Source of the DNA: Nemania diffusa
Taxonomy: Eukaryota; Ascomycota; Sordariomycetes; Xylariales; Xylariaceae
Reading direction: 5' to 3'
Assembly (NCBI GenBank): GCA_038501195.1
Contig: JBBPUQ010000004.1
Location: 5,718,001 to 5,782,000 of the forward strand
Length of the DNA stretch: 64,000 bases
In this document: piece after piece, positions 24,229-36,440 of the stretch
How positions within the stretch are numbered: the first letter of the stretch is position 1
Layout of the letters: every line of letters starts with the position of its first letter
Translations under genes and position numbers: made by a program
The notes under the pieces: model-generated
Databases searched by the model: none
The model's input: the letters and a program-made list of their open reading frames with translations, nothing else
Told to the model about the DNA's origin: nothing

Positions 24229-24376
24229 AGCTTTTAAAAAACGAAATATTTGCAAGTTGTAAATATTTTGTTTTTTAGCTTTTAAAAAATAAAATATTTA
24301 CAAATTATAAATATTTTTTTTTTTAGCTTTTAAAAAACAAAATATTTACTAATTGTAAATATTTCGTTTTTTAGTT
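24229..24376. repeat. Array of three hairpin palindromes
   Basis: Three units spaced about 50 bp apart, each near AGCTTTTAAAAAACRAAATATTT followed by its inverted complement. The first has 20-bp arms on each side of a single G, AAAAAACGAAATATTTGCAA and TTGTAAATATTTTGTTTTTT, with two mismatches of C/T or G/A type. These are the best preserved members of the palindrome family. Confidence 0.8.
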
Positions 24377-25474
24377 TTTTTTTTTTTCTGCTTTTTTTTT
24401 TTGTTTATAATATATTAATTTTTATTTATAAAACATATAGCTTATATTTTTAATATAATTAATTTATTTGTTTATAATATTTATTTTAATATTTATTAAA
24501 AAAATATTAATATATATATATTGGATTTTAATTAACTTTATATTATTACTAAAATTATTATTGTAAATATTGCTTATTTTAACTAATTTTTGTTATAAAA
24601 AAAAACTTTATATTATTATAACATTTTTTTTAGTTTTTTAAATTTTTTAAATTTATTATTTTATACTATGTTTAATTTTAGCAGCAAAATTTTAAATTTT
24701 AAAATTTACTAAAATTTTTTTATTACTATTAATATTTTAAACAATGTTAATTATAGCTATACAATTTAGTTATATTATAAAAATATGTTATAAAGCTATA
24801 ACACTTTTTTTGTTTATTTAAAATTTGTTATTAAAATAAAAAATATTTTAAATATAATAATAAATTTATATTTTTAATTTATATAAAATATTTTTTTAAA
24901 TAGTTACTATTATTATATAATTATTAATACTAACTTTATATTAAATTATTTTTTATATATTAATATAGTACTAAATAACAAGTTTATTAAATAAAAAAAC
25001 TTTAATTAAATGTTAAATGTTAACTTGCTGTTGTTTATAATATATATTAATTATAAAAAGCTTAATATTTTTAATGCAAAGTTGTATAATTAACAAATGT
25101 TTAAACAGTTAACAAACTAGCTAAACTTTGTTAAATCGCTGCTATTTTTTTTAACAGTTCAAGTTTAAACTAATAATAAAATTATATTTAGCTAAATATT
25201 TAAAAAGTAATTAATAAGCTAAAACTAAAACAAATATAATAAAAGTTAATATAAAGCTTAAAATAAAGCGTTTTTAAAACAAAAAAACTTCAAATATAAA
25301 AATAGCAACTATTACAAAAAAGTTAAAAACTAAATTATTAATTTAAACAAAAATTTAATAAATAACAAACTATAATTAAAAACTTAAATATATAATATAA
25401 ACGATTTAACAAATAATAAAAAAAATATTAAAAAAAATACTGAAAAAAATGCTAAAAAAAATTTTATACTGCTA
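24377..25474. other. AT-rich stretch, no gene
   Basis: No open frame, repeat or RNA signal that I can support. Confidence 0.5.
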
Positions 25475-25815
25475 AAAAAACATAGCTAAATTATTAAACT
25501 AAATATAAATTTAATAAATATTAACAAATATTTTGCAGTACTAGTAAAAAATAGTTAAATTATTAAATAAAACATAAATTTAATAAATATTAACAAAAAT
25601 TCTATAGTACTAGCAAAAAATAGTTAAATTATTAAACTAAATATAAAACTTATAAATATAAATAAAAATTCTGTTATATTAATAGTATATAATTAAATCA
25701 TTAAGCTAAGCATATAACTAATAAAAATAAATAAAAATTTTATATTGCTAATAATATATAATTAAACTATTAAAAGCAGTATATAACAAATAAAAATAAA
25801 TAAATATACTATAAA
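25475..25815. repeat. 69-bp tandem repeat, five units
   Basis: The motif TAAATTATTA (or a variant) recurs at 25487, 25556, 25625, 25694 and 25763, an exact 69-bp period. Units contain AAACTAAATATAAA, AATAAATATTAACAAA and a TTCTGTAGTACTAG-like block. The last two units are more diverged. Confidence 0.85.
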
Positions 25816-26156
25816 TTATATAATATTAACAAACATTTTAAAAAAAAACTTTTAAATAAAACAAGCATTTTTAATTAATATTTTAGCTGTTTTATTAAAA
25901 GCTTAAAAACAAACGCTTTTAGCTAATGTTTTGCCTGTTTTAATAAAAGCTTTAGTTTTAAAAAAAAATACTAAAAAAAAACACTTTTTTAAAAACAGTA
26001 CTTTTAAAACAATTTTTACAAAAACACTAAGTAAAAAAAAAAAAAAGTTATAATTTATAAAATTAGTTAAATCTAAATTTTTATAACTAAGTTAAGTAAT
26101 AATAAAAATTAAAACAATTAAATATTATAAATTTAAATATTTGTTTAAAAGCTAGT
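25816..26156. other. AT-rich stretch, no gene
   Basis: Nothing supportable. There are short repeats of AAACGCTTTTAGCTAATGTTTTGC type near 25870-25960 only. Confidence 0.4.
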
Positions 26157-26300
26157 TTAAAAAATAAAATATATAAAATTAATTATATATTTTATTTTAT
26201 AAAAACTTATATAATTAAACAAAATAAAAAAGTTAATTGTTTAAAACTAGCTTAAAAAATAAAATATTTAAATTAATTATATATTTTGTTTTTTAAAAGC
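26157..26300. repeat. Two hairpin palindromes
   Basis: 26157-26204 and 26250-26300, both with AAAAAATAAAATAT arms and the inverted ATATTTTRTTTTTT partner around an AATTAATT centre. They are separated by AAACAAAATAAAAAAGTTAA. Confidence 0.65.
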
Positions 26301-29300
26301 CTATTTAGCTAACTAATACAAAAAAATTAGTTTTTAAAAGCTAGCTATATTTTATAGCTTTTTTTAAAGTTTAAATAATACAACTATTATATTAAATTAA
26401 AACTATATTATAAATAAAAACAAAACTATATTTAATTTTTTTTTTACTATAAGTTTTAAAAAAGTTTATTTATTTTAAAAGTAAATAATTATTAATATTA
26501 TTAGTATTATTAATATAGTTACTATTATTAATATAGTTAGTATTATTAATAGCTAATATAAAACTAATATTATTTCTGCTTTTTATATTATATTATTCAA
26601 TGTGTTTTTTTTACTTAGTAAACTTTAAAAAAAGCTTTTTCTGTTTTTTTACAAAATTTATAATTATATCGAAGCTATATTTATTGTTTATATTTGCAGC
26701 ATATATTAATTAATTTATAATTATACTTAGTAAATTAAGCTATATAAACATATTAATAAGCAAAAACAGCAGCTTTATAACATAAAAATATATATTAAAA
26801 CAATAATATAATTAATTTTTATATAAAACAAAGCAAGCTATTAAAAGTATAAAAAACTGCTTAAAATATATATAAAAGTTGCTGTTACAACTTTTTACTG
26901 TTAAATATTTTAATAAAACAGTAAAACTAGTATACTTTTCGAATTTATGCAGTATTATTTATTAAGCAGTATAATATTAATATATTATAAAGCATATATT
27001 AAACATTTATAGTTTAAACTAGTTTTTAGTTAACAATAAATAAATAGTTATTATAAATAAAAATATTTAGTTTAAAAAAGTTAATACGTTATAATTTAAA
27101 TAATTTTTTATATAACAAGTTAAAAAGCTAAAACAGTAGTAAAAAATACTAAAAAAGTTAAATCGTTAATTATTACTATATTTTAATAATTATAAACATA
27201 AAAACTTTATATATTTAAAGTTAAATATAATAAAAATATAAATTTTAATATAAGTTTTATAATAGTTAGTTTAATTATTTTATAATATATAATAAAAGTT
27301 TTAATAATTAAATGTAACATTTTAAATAGTTTAAATTTCAATATATTAATAAATAAAAGTTTTAGTTTTTTAAACTGTAATTTTAATTTAACTGTTTAAT
27401 ATTAACTATATATATAATAATTAAAAACAGTGTTTATATTTATTAAATTTATTATTAGCTGCATTTATTTTAAGTTATTGCTGCTATATTAAAATAAGTA
27501 ATAACAATATACTGCTATTAAATAATATATTGTTTTTTTTAAACAAAACAATAATTTCTTTTTTTTTTAATACTAAAAATATTTTAATATAAAGTTTATA
27601 TAAATTAAAAAATGTAAAAATATAAAAGTAACTGCTATTAAAGTTTAATAAGCTTTTATATAAAATAGTTTTAATAGCAGTATTAAAAAAGTTTAATTAT
27701 TTAAGTAATTTTTTATAAGTTTTAAAAAAGTTAAAGTTATATATATAAATAATAATTTATAGTACTAATTTATATGTTTTATTATATAGCTTATATACTT
27801 TATTATATTGTTTAAATAATATTGTATATATTAATATTTATGTTATATTTATTTATAATATAGTTTTAAATAAAACATTAGTTTTAATAGTGTTTTATAT
27901 AGTATTTTATAAATATAGCTATTTATTGTTATAAAATAGTTTTAAAAACAATAAATATATTTTGTTTAAAATAATATTGTTAAACTAAAGCATATGTTAC
28001 TAAAATATATTATTTAATAATTATGTTATATTATATTTATATATAATATTTTCAATTTTAAGCTTATAGTACTGTTGTTTTTGTTTGTTAAAAAAACAAA
28101 TACTAAACTTTTGTTTTTATATTTAAAAGTATTAAAAAAACATACTGCTAATATAAATAAATTAAAATAAACTTAAAAATAATTAATTAATATATAAGTA
28201 CTTAATATATAACTTTGTTAAAAACTAGTTAATAAATAAATTAATATTAAACAAAGCAAATATAGCAAACCTTTTAATAAACTTAATAAAACAAGTAATA
28301 TATATTAATACTAAAGTATTAAAATTTTTAATTAAAACAAAAAAGCAAAAGTTATACTTTGTATAATTTGTTAAAACAAATAGCTAATATATTTATATAA
28401 ACATAAGTTGTTAAAAGTTAACAGCTATAAAATGTAACTATAAAATATAGCATTTGTAGCAAAAGCTATAATTAAACAATAATATTTATAACAGTATAAA
28501 AAATAACAAAACATACAACTAACTTTTATAATTTTAAAAAGTTTAAAAAATGCGCTTTATATTTACAAACTACTTAAAAATAAACATACTAGCTTAAAAA
28601 CAGTAAAAAGTTTATATAAAATCAAAACTTAGTATAAATAGCTTAAACTATAGCATATTAAACAAAAGCTAGTTTTTATTTAATATTTAAAAATATTATT
28701 TATAAATATTATAAGCTTTTAATTAATATAGCAAAAAAAGCTTTTTAGTAAGCTTTTTTACTATATTTAACAAACTTATATTTTAAAACAAATTTTACAA
28801 ATATAAATATACTATAAACTTTTTAAATATATAATTAATTATTTATTTTATATAAATTAAATATTTTAATTTATAAAACAATATAAATAATAAAATTAAA
28901 ATGTTAGTTTAGTTTTTAAGCTTAATAATATATAGTATATTACAAAATTTAAAATTTATTTAAGTTGTTTTAAAGTTTAACAAATCAAAGTTAATAATTA
29001 ACAAATATTTGCAGTAAAAATTACAAATTGTTTTTTTTAAAATATTATTTATAATAACATTTTTTATATTATATTTTTATAAAATAATAATTAAACTAAC
29101 AAAATAATATAATTTGTACTTATTATATAACTATTTTAAATATTTTTAAAACTTAATAATATATTTATATAGTATATAATATTGCAAATAAATTTAACAC
29201 TTTTATATATAAACTCAAACTTTAGTTTATAATATATTAACTTTTATTTATATTTAAACAAATAATATAAAATATTAATTTATAACAATATATAAATAAA

Positions 29301-29964
29301 AATATTTAAGCGCTAATAATATATAATTGTTAATAAATAAAAACTATATATTAAAAAACAAATAAGCAATATATTGTTTAAAAACAAATAGTATATTTAA
29401 AAAAAATAAATATATATAGTTAAATCTACTAATATTATAAACACTAAGTTATATATTATATATTATATAAAATATAACAAACTAAAAAATATAATATAAG
29501 TTTTATAACAATATAATATAAAAAAAGAAAATATAAAACAAATAAAATATATGTTTTAAAAACATTTTTAAAAACTAAAGCTAAATAATATAACTATTAA
29601 TATTATAATTTTTTTTAATTAAAAGTTGTGCTTACAATATAAAAAAAAAGTTTTTAATTAATTAAAACAAAAGTTTAAGCTTGTTATAATCTGATAATAA
29701 ATATTAAAACAGTATTTTCTAATGTATTAACTTTTTTTAAAGTGCTATTTTATTTGTTAAGTTGTTGTTTATTAAAGTATTATTAAATATAACTAAATTA
29801 TCATTAGTAATATATTTAGTTAATTAAAACAAAATATTACTTTTTTTATACTTATTACTGTTTAATATAGCTATTAGTGCTACTTTTAATATATATTTAA
29901 TAAAAATATATAAAAAAAGTTTATAATTAAAATATTGAACAAATTTAAAAAAAAATAAAAAAAA
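26301..29964. other. AT-rich stretch, no gene
   Basis: In a 360-bp sample (28021-28380) I count 46 G:C pairs. In 44 of them the C is preceded by A or G, and C followed by A is common (20 of 46). A short ATTATTAATATAGTTA tandem lies near 26490-26560. No gene, RNA or clear mobile element is visible. Confidence 0.6.
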
Positions 29965-30150
29965 AGCTTAAAAAATAAAATATTTACAAAAATTAAATAT
30001 TTTGTTTTTTAAAAGCTTTTAAATTACATAGTTTATTTTTTAAAAGCTTTTAAATCAAATATTCTGTTTTTTAAAAGCTTTAAATTAAATAGTCTGTTTT
30101 TTAAAAACTTTTAAATTAAATATTCTGTTTTTTAAAAACTTTTTAAAAAC
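29965..30150. repeat. Palindrome plus 31-bp tandem repeat
   Basis: A palindrome with AGCTTAAAAAATAAAATATTT and AAATATTTTGTTTTTTAAAAGCT arms (29965-30017) runs into five units of about 31 bp at 30005, 30036, 30067, 30097 and 30128. The units have consensus TTTTTTAAAAGCTTTTAAAT plus TAAATATTCTG. The tandem seems to have grown from the palindrome's right arm. Confidence 0.75.
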
Positions 30151-31140
30151 AATAAACAGCTTAATTAATAAATAAAAAAAACAAAAAGTAAAATTAGCTA
30201 AAAAACGTATTATAATTGTATACTTTTTAATATATTACTATTAATTAATATTAAACAAAGTTATATTTTTGTTTTAAAAAAATAAAAAACTGCTATTTTA
30301 GCTAATTATATAAAAAAGCTAAATTAAAAGCTGCTTTTATTAACTAAGCAATAAACAATAAATTTTTTAAAACATTAGTACTTTTAGTAAAGTAATTATT
30401 AATAATAATAGTTCGAAGTTTAAATATTATTTTATTAATTGTTAAATAGTTAAGTTTAAAATTAAACAAGTTCAGTTTATTAAATATAATATTATTTAAA
30501 TTTTTAATTATAGCTTTGTTACTATTTATTAAAAAAGTAGCAAAGTTTGTTCTGCTTTAGTTATTATTATAAAAAAAGTTTAAAACTTTTAAACTATATT
30601 AAAAAACAGTATAATTTAAGCTATTAAAAGCAGCACTTAATACATAGTATAATCAAAAAAATAAACGCTAGTTATTTTTTAGCGTTTTAATTATACTAGC
30701 ACTATTAAAAAAAAAAGTAGTATAGCAATAAAATAAAATATTAATTTAAAAGTTAATAAATTAAATAGTTAAATTGTTATAAATTACTGTTAAAAATAAT
30801 AAAAATTTATAGCTTTAAGATTTAGTTGTATATTAATGCTATAACTATATTAAAAGTTCGATTAAAATAAAAAATAAAGCAGTTAAGTTAAAAAGTAAGC
30901 TAATTAAATCAAATTATAAATTGTTTTAAATAAAGTATTATTTAAAAAGCTGTATTAACAGCAAAATAAAAAAAAAACAGAACTAGTTATTTAATTAAAA
31001 AGTTTTTTGTAGCAGTATTTTTTGCTTTTGTACTTGTATTTTGTTTTGTTTTTTTTAACTACGTTTAGTATTTAATAAAAGTATTGTTTTTATAATTATA
31101 TTAACAATAAAATAGTATATAAAATGTAAAACTAGTAGCG
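30151..31140. other. AT-rich stretch next to the core
   Basis: Apart from the hairpin at 30645-30698, nothing recognisable. G and C are still present up to about 31140 and then almost vanish. Confidence 0.5.
30645..30698. repeat. Long imperfect hairpin with CpG-containing stem
   Basis: Inner arms AAACGCTA and TAGCGTTT pair perfectly. Outer arms TAGTATAAT and ATTATACTA extend the stem after an extra A-run on the left side. CpG is kept on both arms in a region where such sites are mostly lost. Function unknown. Confidence 0.55.
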
Positions 31141-31899
31141 TTGTTTTTATAATAGTATTAATAATAAAATAATAATTAAAAATATAAAATTAATAATATT
31201 ATATAATATTTATAATAATAATTATAAAAAAAAATATAAAAATAAAATTAAAATTTATTTTATAAAAAATATATAAATTAATAAATAAATAAAATATAAT
31301 TAAAATAATAAAATAAATTATTTAGTTTTTTTTATTATATTTATTTTAAAAATATATATATATATTTTATATATTTTAATTTTAAAATAATAAAATATAA
31401 TTATAAATTTAAATATAAATATATATATTATAATAAATATATTTAAATAAAATATTAATATTATATTTTAATAAGTTTTTTTATTTAAATTTATAATAAT
31501 AAAAAAAATAAAATAAATTTTTTAAAAAATTAATATTTTTTTTTAATATTATAATAAAATAATAAAATATTTAATAATTATTTTTTTTATATTTATTATA
31601 TATTATAATTTATTTTATATTTATATTTAAATAAATTTTTTTAATTTAAATTTATAATAATAAAAAATATAAATTAATATATTTTATAATATTTTAATAA
31701 AATATTAAAAAATTAAATATTTATTTTTTTTATATTTATAATTTATTTTATATTTATTATTTAATATAATAAATTTAATTTAATATTTATATTATAAATA
31801 TTATTTAATTTAAAATTAAAATAAAATTTATAATAATAATATTTATATTAAAAAAATTAAAAAAATAAATTTTAAATAATATATATAATATATATAATA

Positions 31900-32035
31900 T
31901 AAATAAATATATAAAATTTATAATATATATATAAAATATAAAATATATAAAATATATAAAATAAATATAATATATAAAATATATAAAATATATAAAATAT
32001 ATAAAATATATAAAATATTTAAAATATATATATAT
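31900..32035. repeat. 11-bp AT minisatellite in the core
   Basis: Repeats of about 11 bp built on ATATATAAAAT, most regular at 31965-32020. Confidence 0.75.
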
Positions 32036-34219
32036 AATTTTATTTAAAATATAATTATTTATTTTTAAAATTAATTTATTTTATTTATAATAATAATTTA
32101 TTTATATAAATTTATTAAAATATTAATATATATTTTTTAAATTAAATTAATTTTTATATATTAAAATATTATTTATTTAATAATATAATTAAAATTTATT
32201 ATTAAAATTTTATATATTATATATAAATATTTAATAATTAATTTATAATTTTTTATTTATTTATTATATTATTTAAATTATTAATATAAAATATTTTTAA
32301 TTTATATATATAAATATTATAATAATAATATAATATTAAATTAATTTAATTAATATTTTAATTAATATTATTAATTTAAAATTTAATATAATTTATTATT
32401 ATTTTTAATTAATTTTATAAATATTTAATATTAATATTATTTTTTTTATTAATTATATTTTAATTTATATTATTTTTATAAAAATAAAATAAATTTTTAT
32501 AATTTAAAAATATTTATATAAAAAATTATTATTATAAATATAATAATAATATAATTTTATTTATTAATATTTTATTTAAAAAATATTTTTAATTATTATA
32601 ATAATTTTAAATTTTTTATATTTATAATATTTAAATTTATATTAAATAATTAAAAAAATATTTTATTTATATAATTAATATTTTATATTATAATTTATTA
32701 TATAATTATAATTATTATAAATATTAAATTATATATTATATTTAAATTTAATTTATAATTAAAATTATTATATTATTTTATAATTTAAAATTAAAATTAT
32801 ATATAAAAAAATTAAATATTAATTATTAAATATATTTAAAAAATATAATTTTAAATAATTTTTATTTTTATATATATTTAATATTTATAATTTATAATTT
32901 AAAATATATAAAAATTTAAATTTAATAATTAAATAAATATTTTTAAAATTATTAATTAATTATAAATTAAAAATATAAAATTAATTTAATTAATATTTAT
33001 AATTTATAATTATAAAATTATAATAAATAAAATTTTAAATATAATAAATAAAATAAATATTATATTATAAAAAATATAAAATATTTAAAATTTTTAAAAT
33101 TATAAAATTATAAAAAATATTTAAATATAATTTAATATAAATTTTAAAATATAAATATAATTTTATTATAATATTTAAAATTTATATTTATTATAATATT
33201 ATTAAATTTTTTATTTTAATTAAATATTATTTATTATTATATATATTAAATATATAATTATAATTATATATTTTAATTTTAATTTTTTAATTTTTTTAAT
33301 TTTTTTATAATAAATATATTTTAATTTTTAAATTTATATAATTTAAAAATTTATTTAAATTTTAAAGAAATTTATTTAATATATTAATTTTATTATATAT
33401 TTTATATTATTTTATTAAATAATATTTATTATTAAAATAAATTAATTAAATTAATTAAATTATATTAAAAATATAATTATATATATATATAAATAATTAA
33501 ATATTTTATAAATATTATTTTTAATATATTATTTTAATTATATATTATATAAAATTATAAAATTTAATTAATTATATTTATTATATTAATTTAATTTATT
33601 ATTTTTAATAAAAATATATTATATATAATATTATTTATAATTTTATAAAATTTATTAATTTTTTATTTATATATTTATAATAATATAAATTATATTAAAT
33701 TAATTATAAATTTATATATATAAATATAAAAAAATAATAAATTTTTAATTTTTTTATTTTAAATAATTTTAAATTAATAATAATTTAAATAAAAGGTTTT
33801 TTTATTATCAATTATAAAATAAAAATATTTTAATTTATTTTAATTTAATTAATTAATTATTATAATTATTTATTAAATTTTATTAAATTTATAAATTAAT
33901 TTATAAATATATTTAAATTTATTTATATTATTTAATATATTTAAATTTTATTAATTTTATATATATATTTTTAATTTTATAATATTATTAATTTTATTAA
34001 TTAATTAAATTATATAATATAATTAAAATTTAAAATATTAATATTAAAATTAAATTATTAAAATAAAATTATTATAATAATAATATTTAAATAAATAAAT
34101 AAAATATAAATTAATAATATAAATTAATAAAAATATTAATATTTATTTATTATATATTATATTATAGTTTTATTAATAAAAATTATTAATTTATTTATTT
34201 TATTTATATAATTTAAAAT

Positions 34220-34490
34220 TTATAATTTAATATAATTTATATATATATATATTTATATATAAATATATTTAATTAAAATTTTAATAAATTAATTTAATAA
34301 ATATAAAATAAAAAAATTTATTAAAATTTTTAAAATTAATAAATTTTATATAAATATATATATAAATAATTTATATATATTTTATTTAATAATATTTTAT
34401 ATTTTAATATATATATATATATTAATATAAAATTTTAAAATTTAAAAATAAAATTTAAATATTTTAAATTATAATTATAAATTTATAAAA
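34220..34490. repeat. Diverged copy of the ~300-bp core repeat
   Basis: Shares the order of blocks with 36131-36440 and 40571-40870: TA run, TTTAATTAAAATTTTAA, TAAATAATTTATATAT, a second TA run, then AATATAAAATTTTAAAATTTAAAAATAAA-like sequence. It is more diverged than the other two. Confidence 0.5.
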
Positions 34491-36130
34491 TTAAAAATTA
34501 AAAATTAATTTATTTTAAAAATAATTTTTATAATATATATTTTATTTTTTTATATAAAATATAAATAATAATTTTTATTAAATAATTAAAAATATATTAA
34601 ATAAATTATTAAATAAAATTAAATTTAAATATAATAAATATAAAAAAAATTTTAATATTTTTTTAATTAAATTTATATAAAATTTAATTAAATTATAAAT
34701 TTTTTTATATATTTTATAATTTTTTTTTTATTTATAATTATATTTATATTTATAATAAAAATAATAATAATTATAATTATTAAAATAATTTAATATAATA
34801 TATTTATAATTTTATATAATAAAATTAAATTTATATATAAATAAAAAATAAAAATTATATATTTTATATAAAAAATAAATTAAAATTTTTTTAATTATAT
34901 TTAATTTAAAATTAATTATTAATATTAATTTTAATTTATATTATAAATTATATATAATAAAATTTAAATAAAATATAATATTATAATTATATAATATTAT
35001 TATTATTTTAATATTTAAAAAAATATTTTATATATATAATATATATATATATATTTATTTTATAAATTAATTAAATATTTATTAATATTATATATAATAA
35101 AATATAAATAATTATTTATTAAATAATATATAAAATATATAAAATAAATTTTAATATTTAAAATTTTATATTTTAATTATAATTTTATATATATATAAAT
35201 AATTAATAAAAATTAATATTTTTAATATATAATTAAATTTATTTTTTATTAATTTAATATATTTTTTATATTTTTTATTAAATAATTTATATAATAATAT
35301 AATATTAATTATAAATTTATTTTTTAATAATATATTAAATTTAATTATATAATTATATAATAATTTTTATTTAAAATATAATATTATTAAAATTTATAAT
35401 ATAATTAATATTTTTAAAACTTTTTAAATAATTATATAAAAAATAATTATATTATTAAATTAAATAATTATTATATATAATTTATAAATTAATATATTTT
35501 TAATTATTTATTTATATTTAATTAAATTTTAATAAATAATATTATATTTTTATTATAATTTTTAATTTAATATAATTATATTAATTTTTTAAATATTAAT
35601 AATTTAAATAATAATAAATAAATTATATAAAATTTTTAATTAATAAATATTATATTTTAATATATTATTATATAAAATTTTTATATTAAAATTAATTTTA
35701 AATAATTATATTATTTAATTTTTTTAAATTAAAATAATATATTAATTTTAAATTTTATAATATTAAATTAAAATTTTTTTTAATTATAAATTTTAAAATT
35801 ATAAATTTAAAAATATTATTTTTTAATAATTAATAAATTAATATTATATATAATAATAATTATTTTAATTTTTTAAAAATATTTATTTTTAAATTTAATA
35901 AATAAATATATATAAATTTATTAATTAATTATATATATATTTATATAATAATTTATAATTTATATAATATATTATAATTTTAAAATAAAATAAAATTAAA
36001 AATTAAAATTAAATATTAATTTATTTATAAATTGTTTTAATTTTATATTATTAATTAAAATTTTTTATATAATTAAATATTTTTATATATAATTTTATAT
36101 TTAAATTTTAATTTAAAAATTTAAAAATTA

Positions 36131-36440
36131 TAATATTTATTAAATTAATAATTTAATAAAATTTATATATATATATTAAATATATATAATTAAAATTTAA
36201 ATTAAAATTTTTATTAAATAAATAAAAAATATAAAAATTAATTAAAATTTATAAAATTTATAAAATTTATAAATATATATATATAAATAATTTATATATA
36301 ATTTTATTAATTATATTTTTTTTTATAATATATATATATAAATTAATATAAAATTTTAAAATTTAAAAATAAATTTTAAATTTTATAAATTTTTTTAAAT
36401 TTTTATATATATATATATATATAAAATTTTATTAATATTA
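36131..36440. repeat. ~300-bp core repeat, copy 2 (possible left LTR)
   Basis: Aligns nearly base for base with 40571-40870. Shared blocks are AAATTAATAATTTAATAAAA, a TA run, ATATAATTAAAATTTAAATT, and AATATAAAATTTTAAAATTT. Some C and G of the partner (AAACTTTTA, AAGTTTTAAACTTTA) are T or A here. Two direct copies about 4.44 kb apart would fit the LTRs of a 4.7-kb retroelement. Confidence 0.65.
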
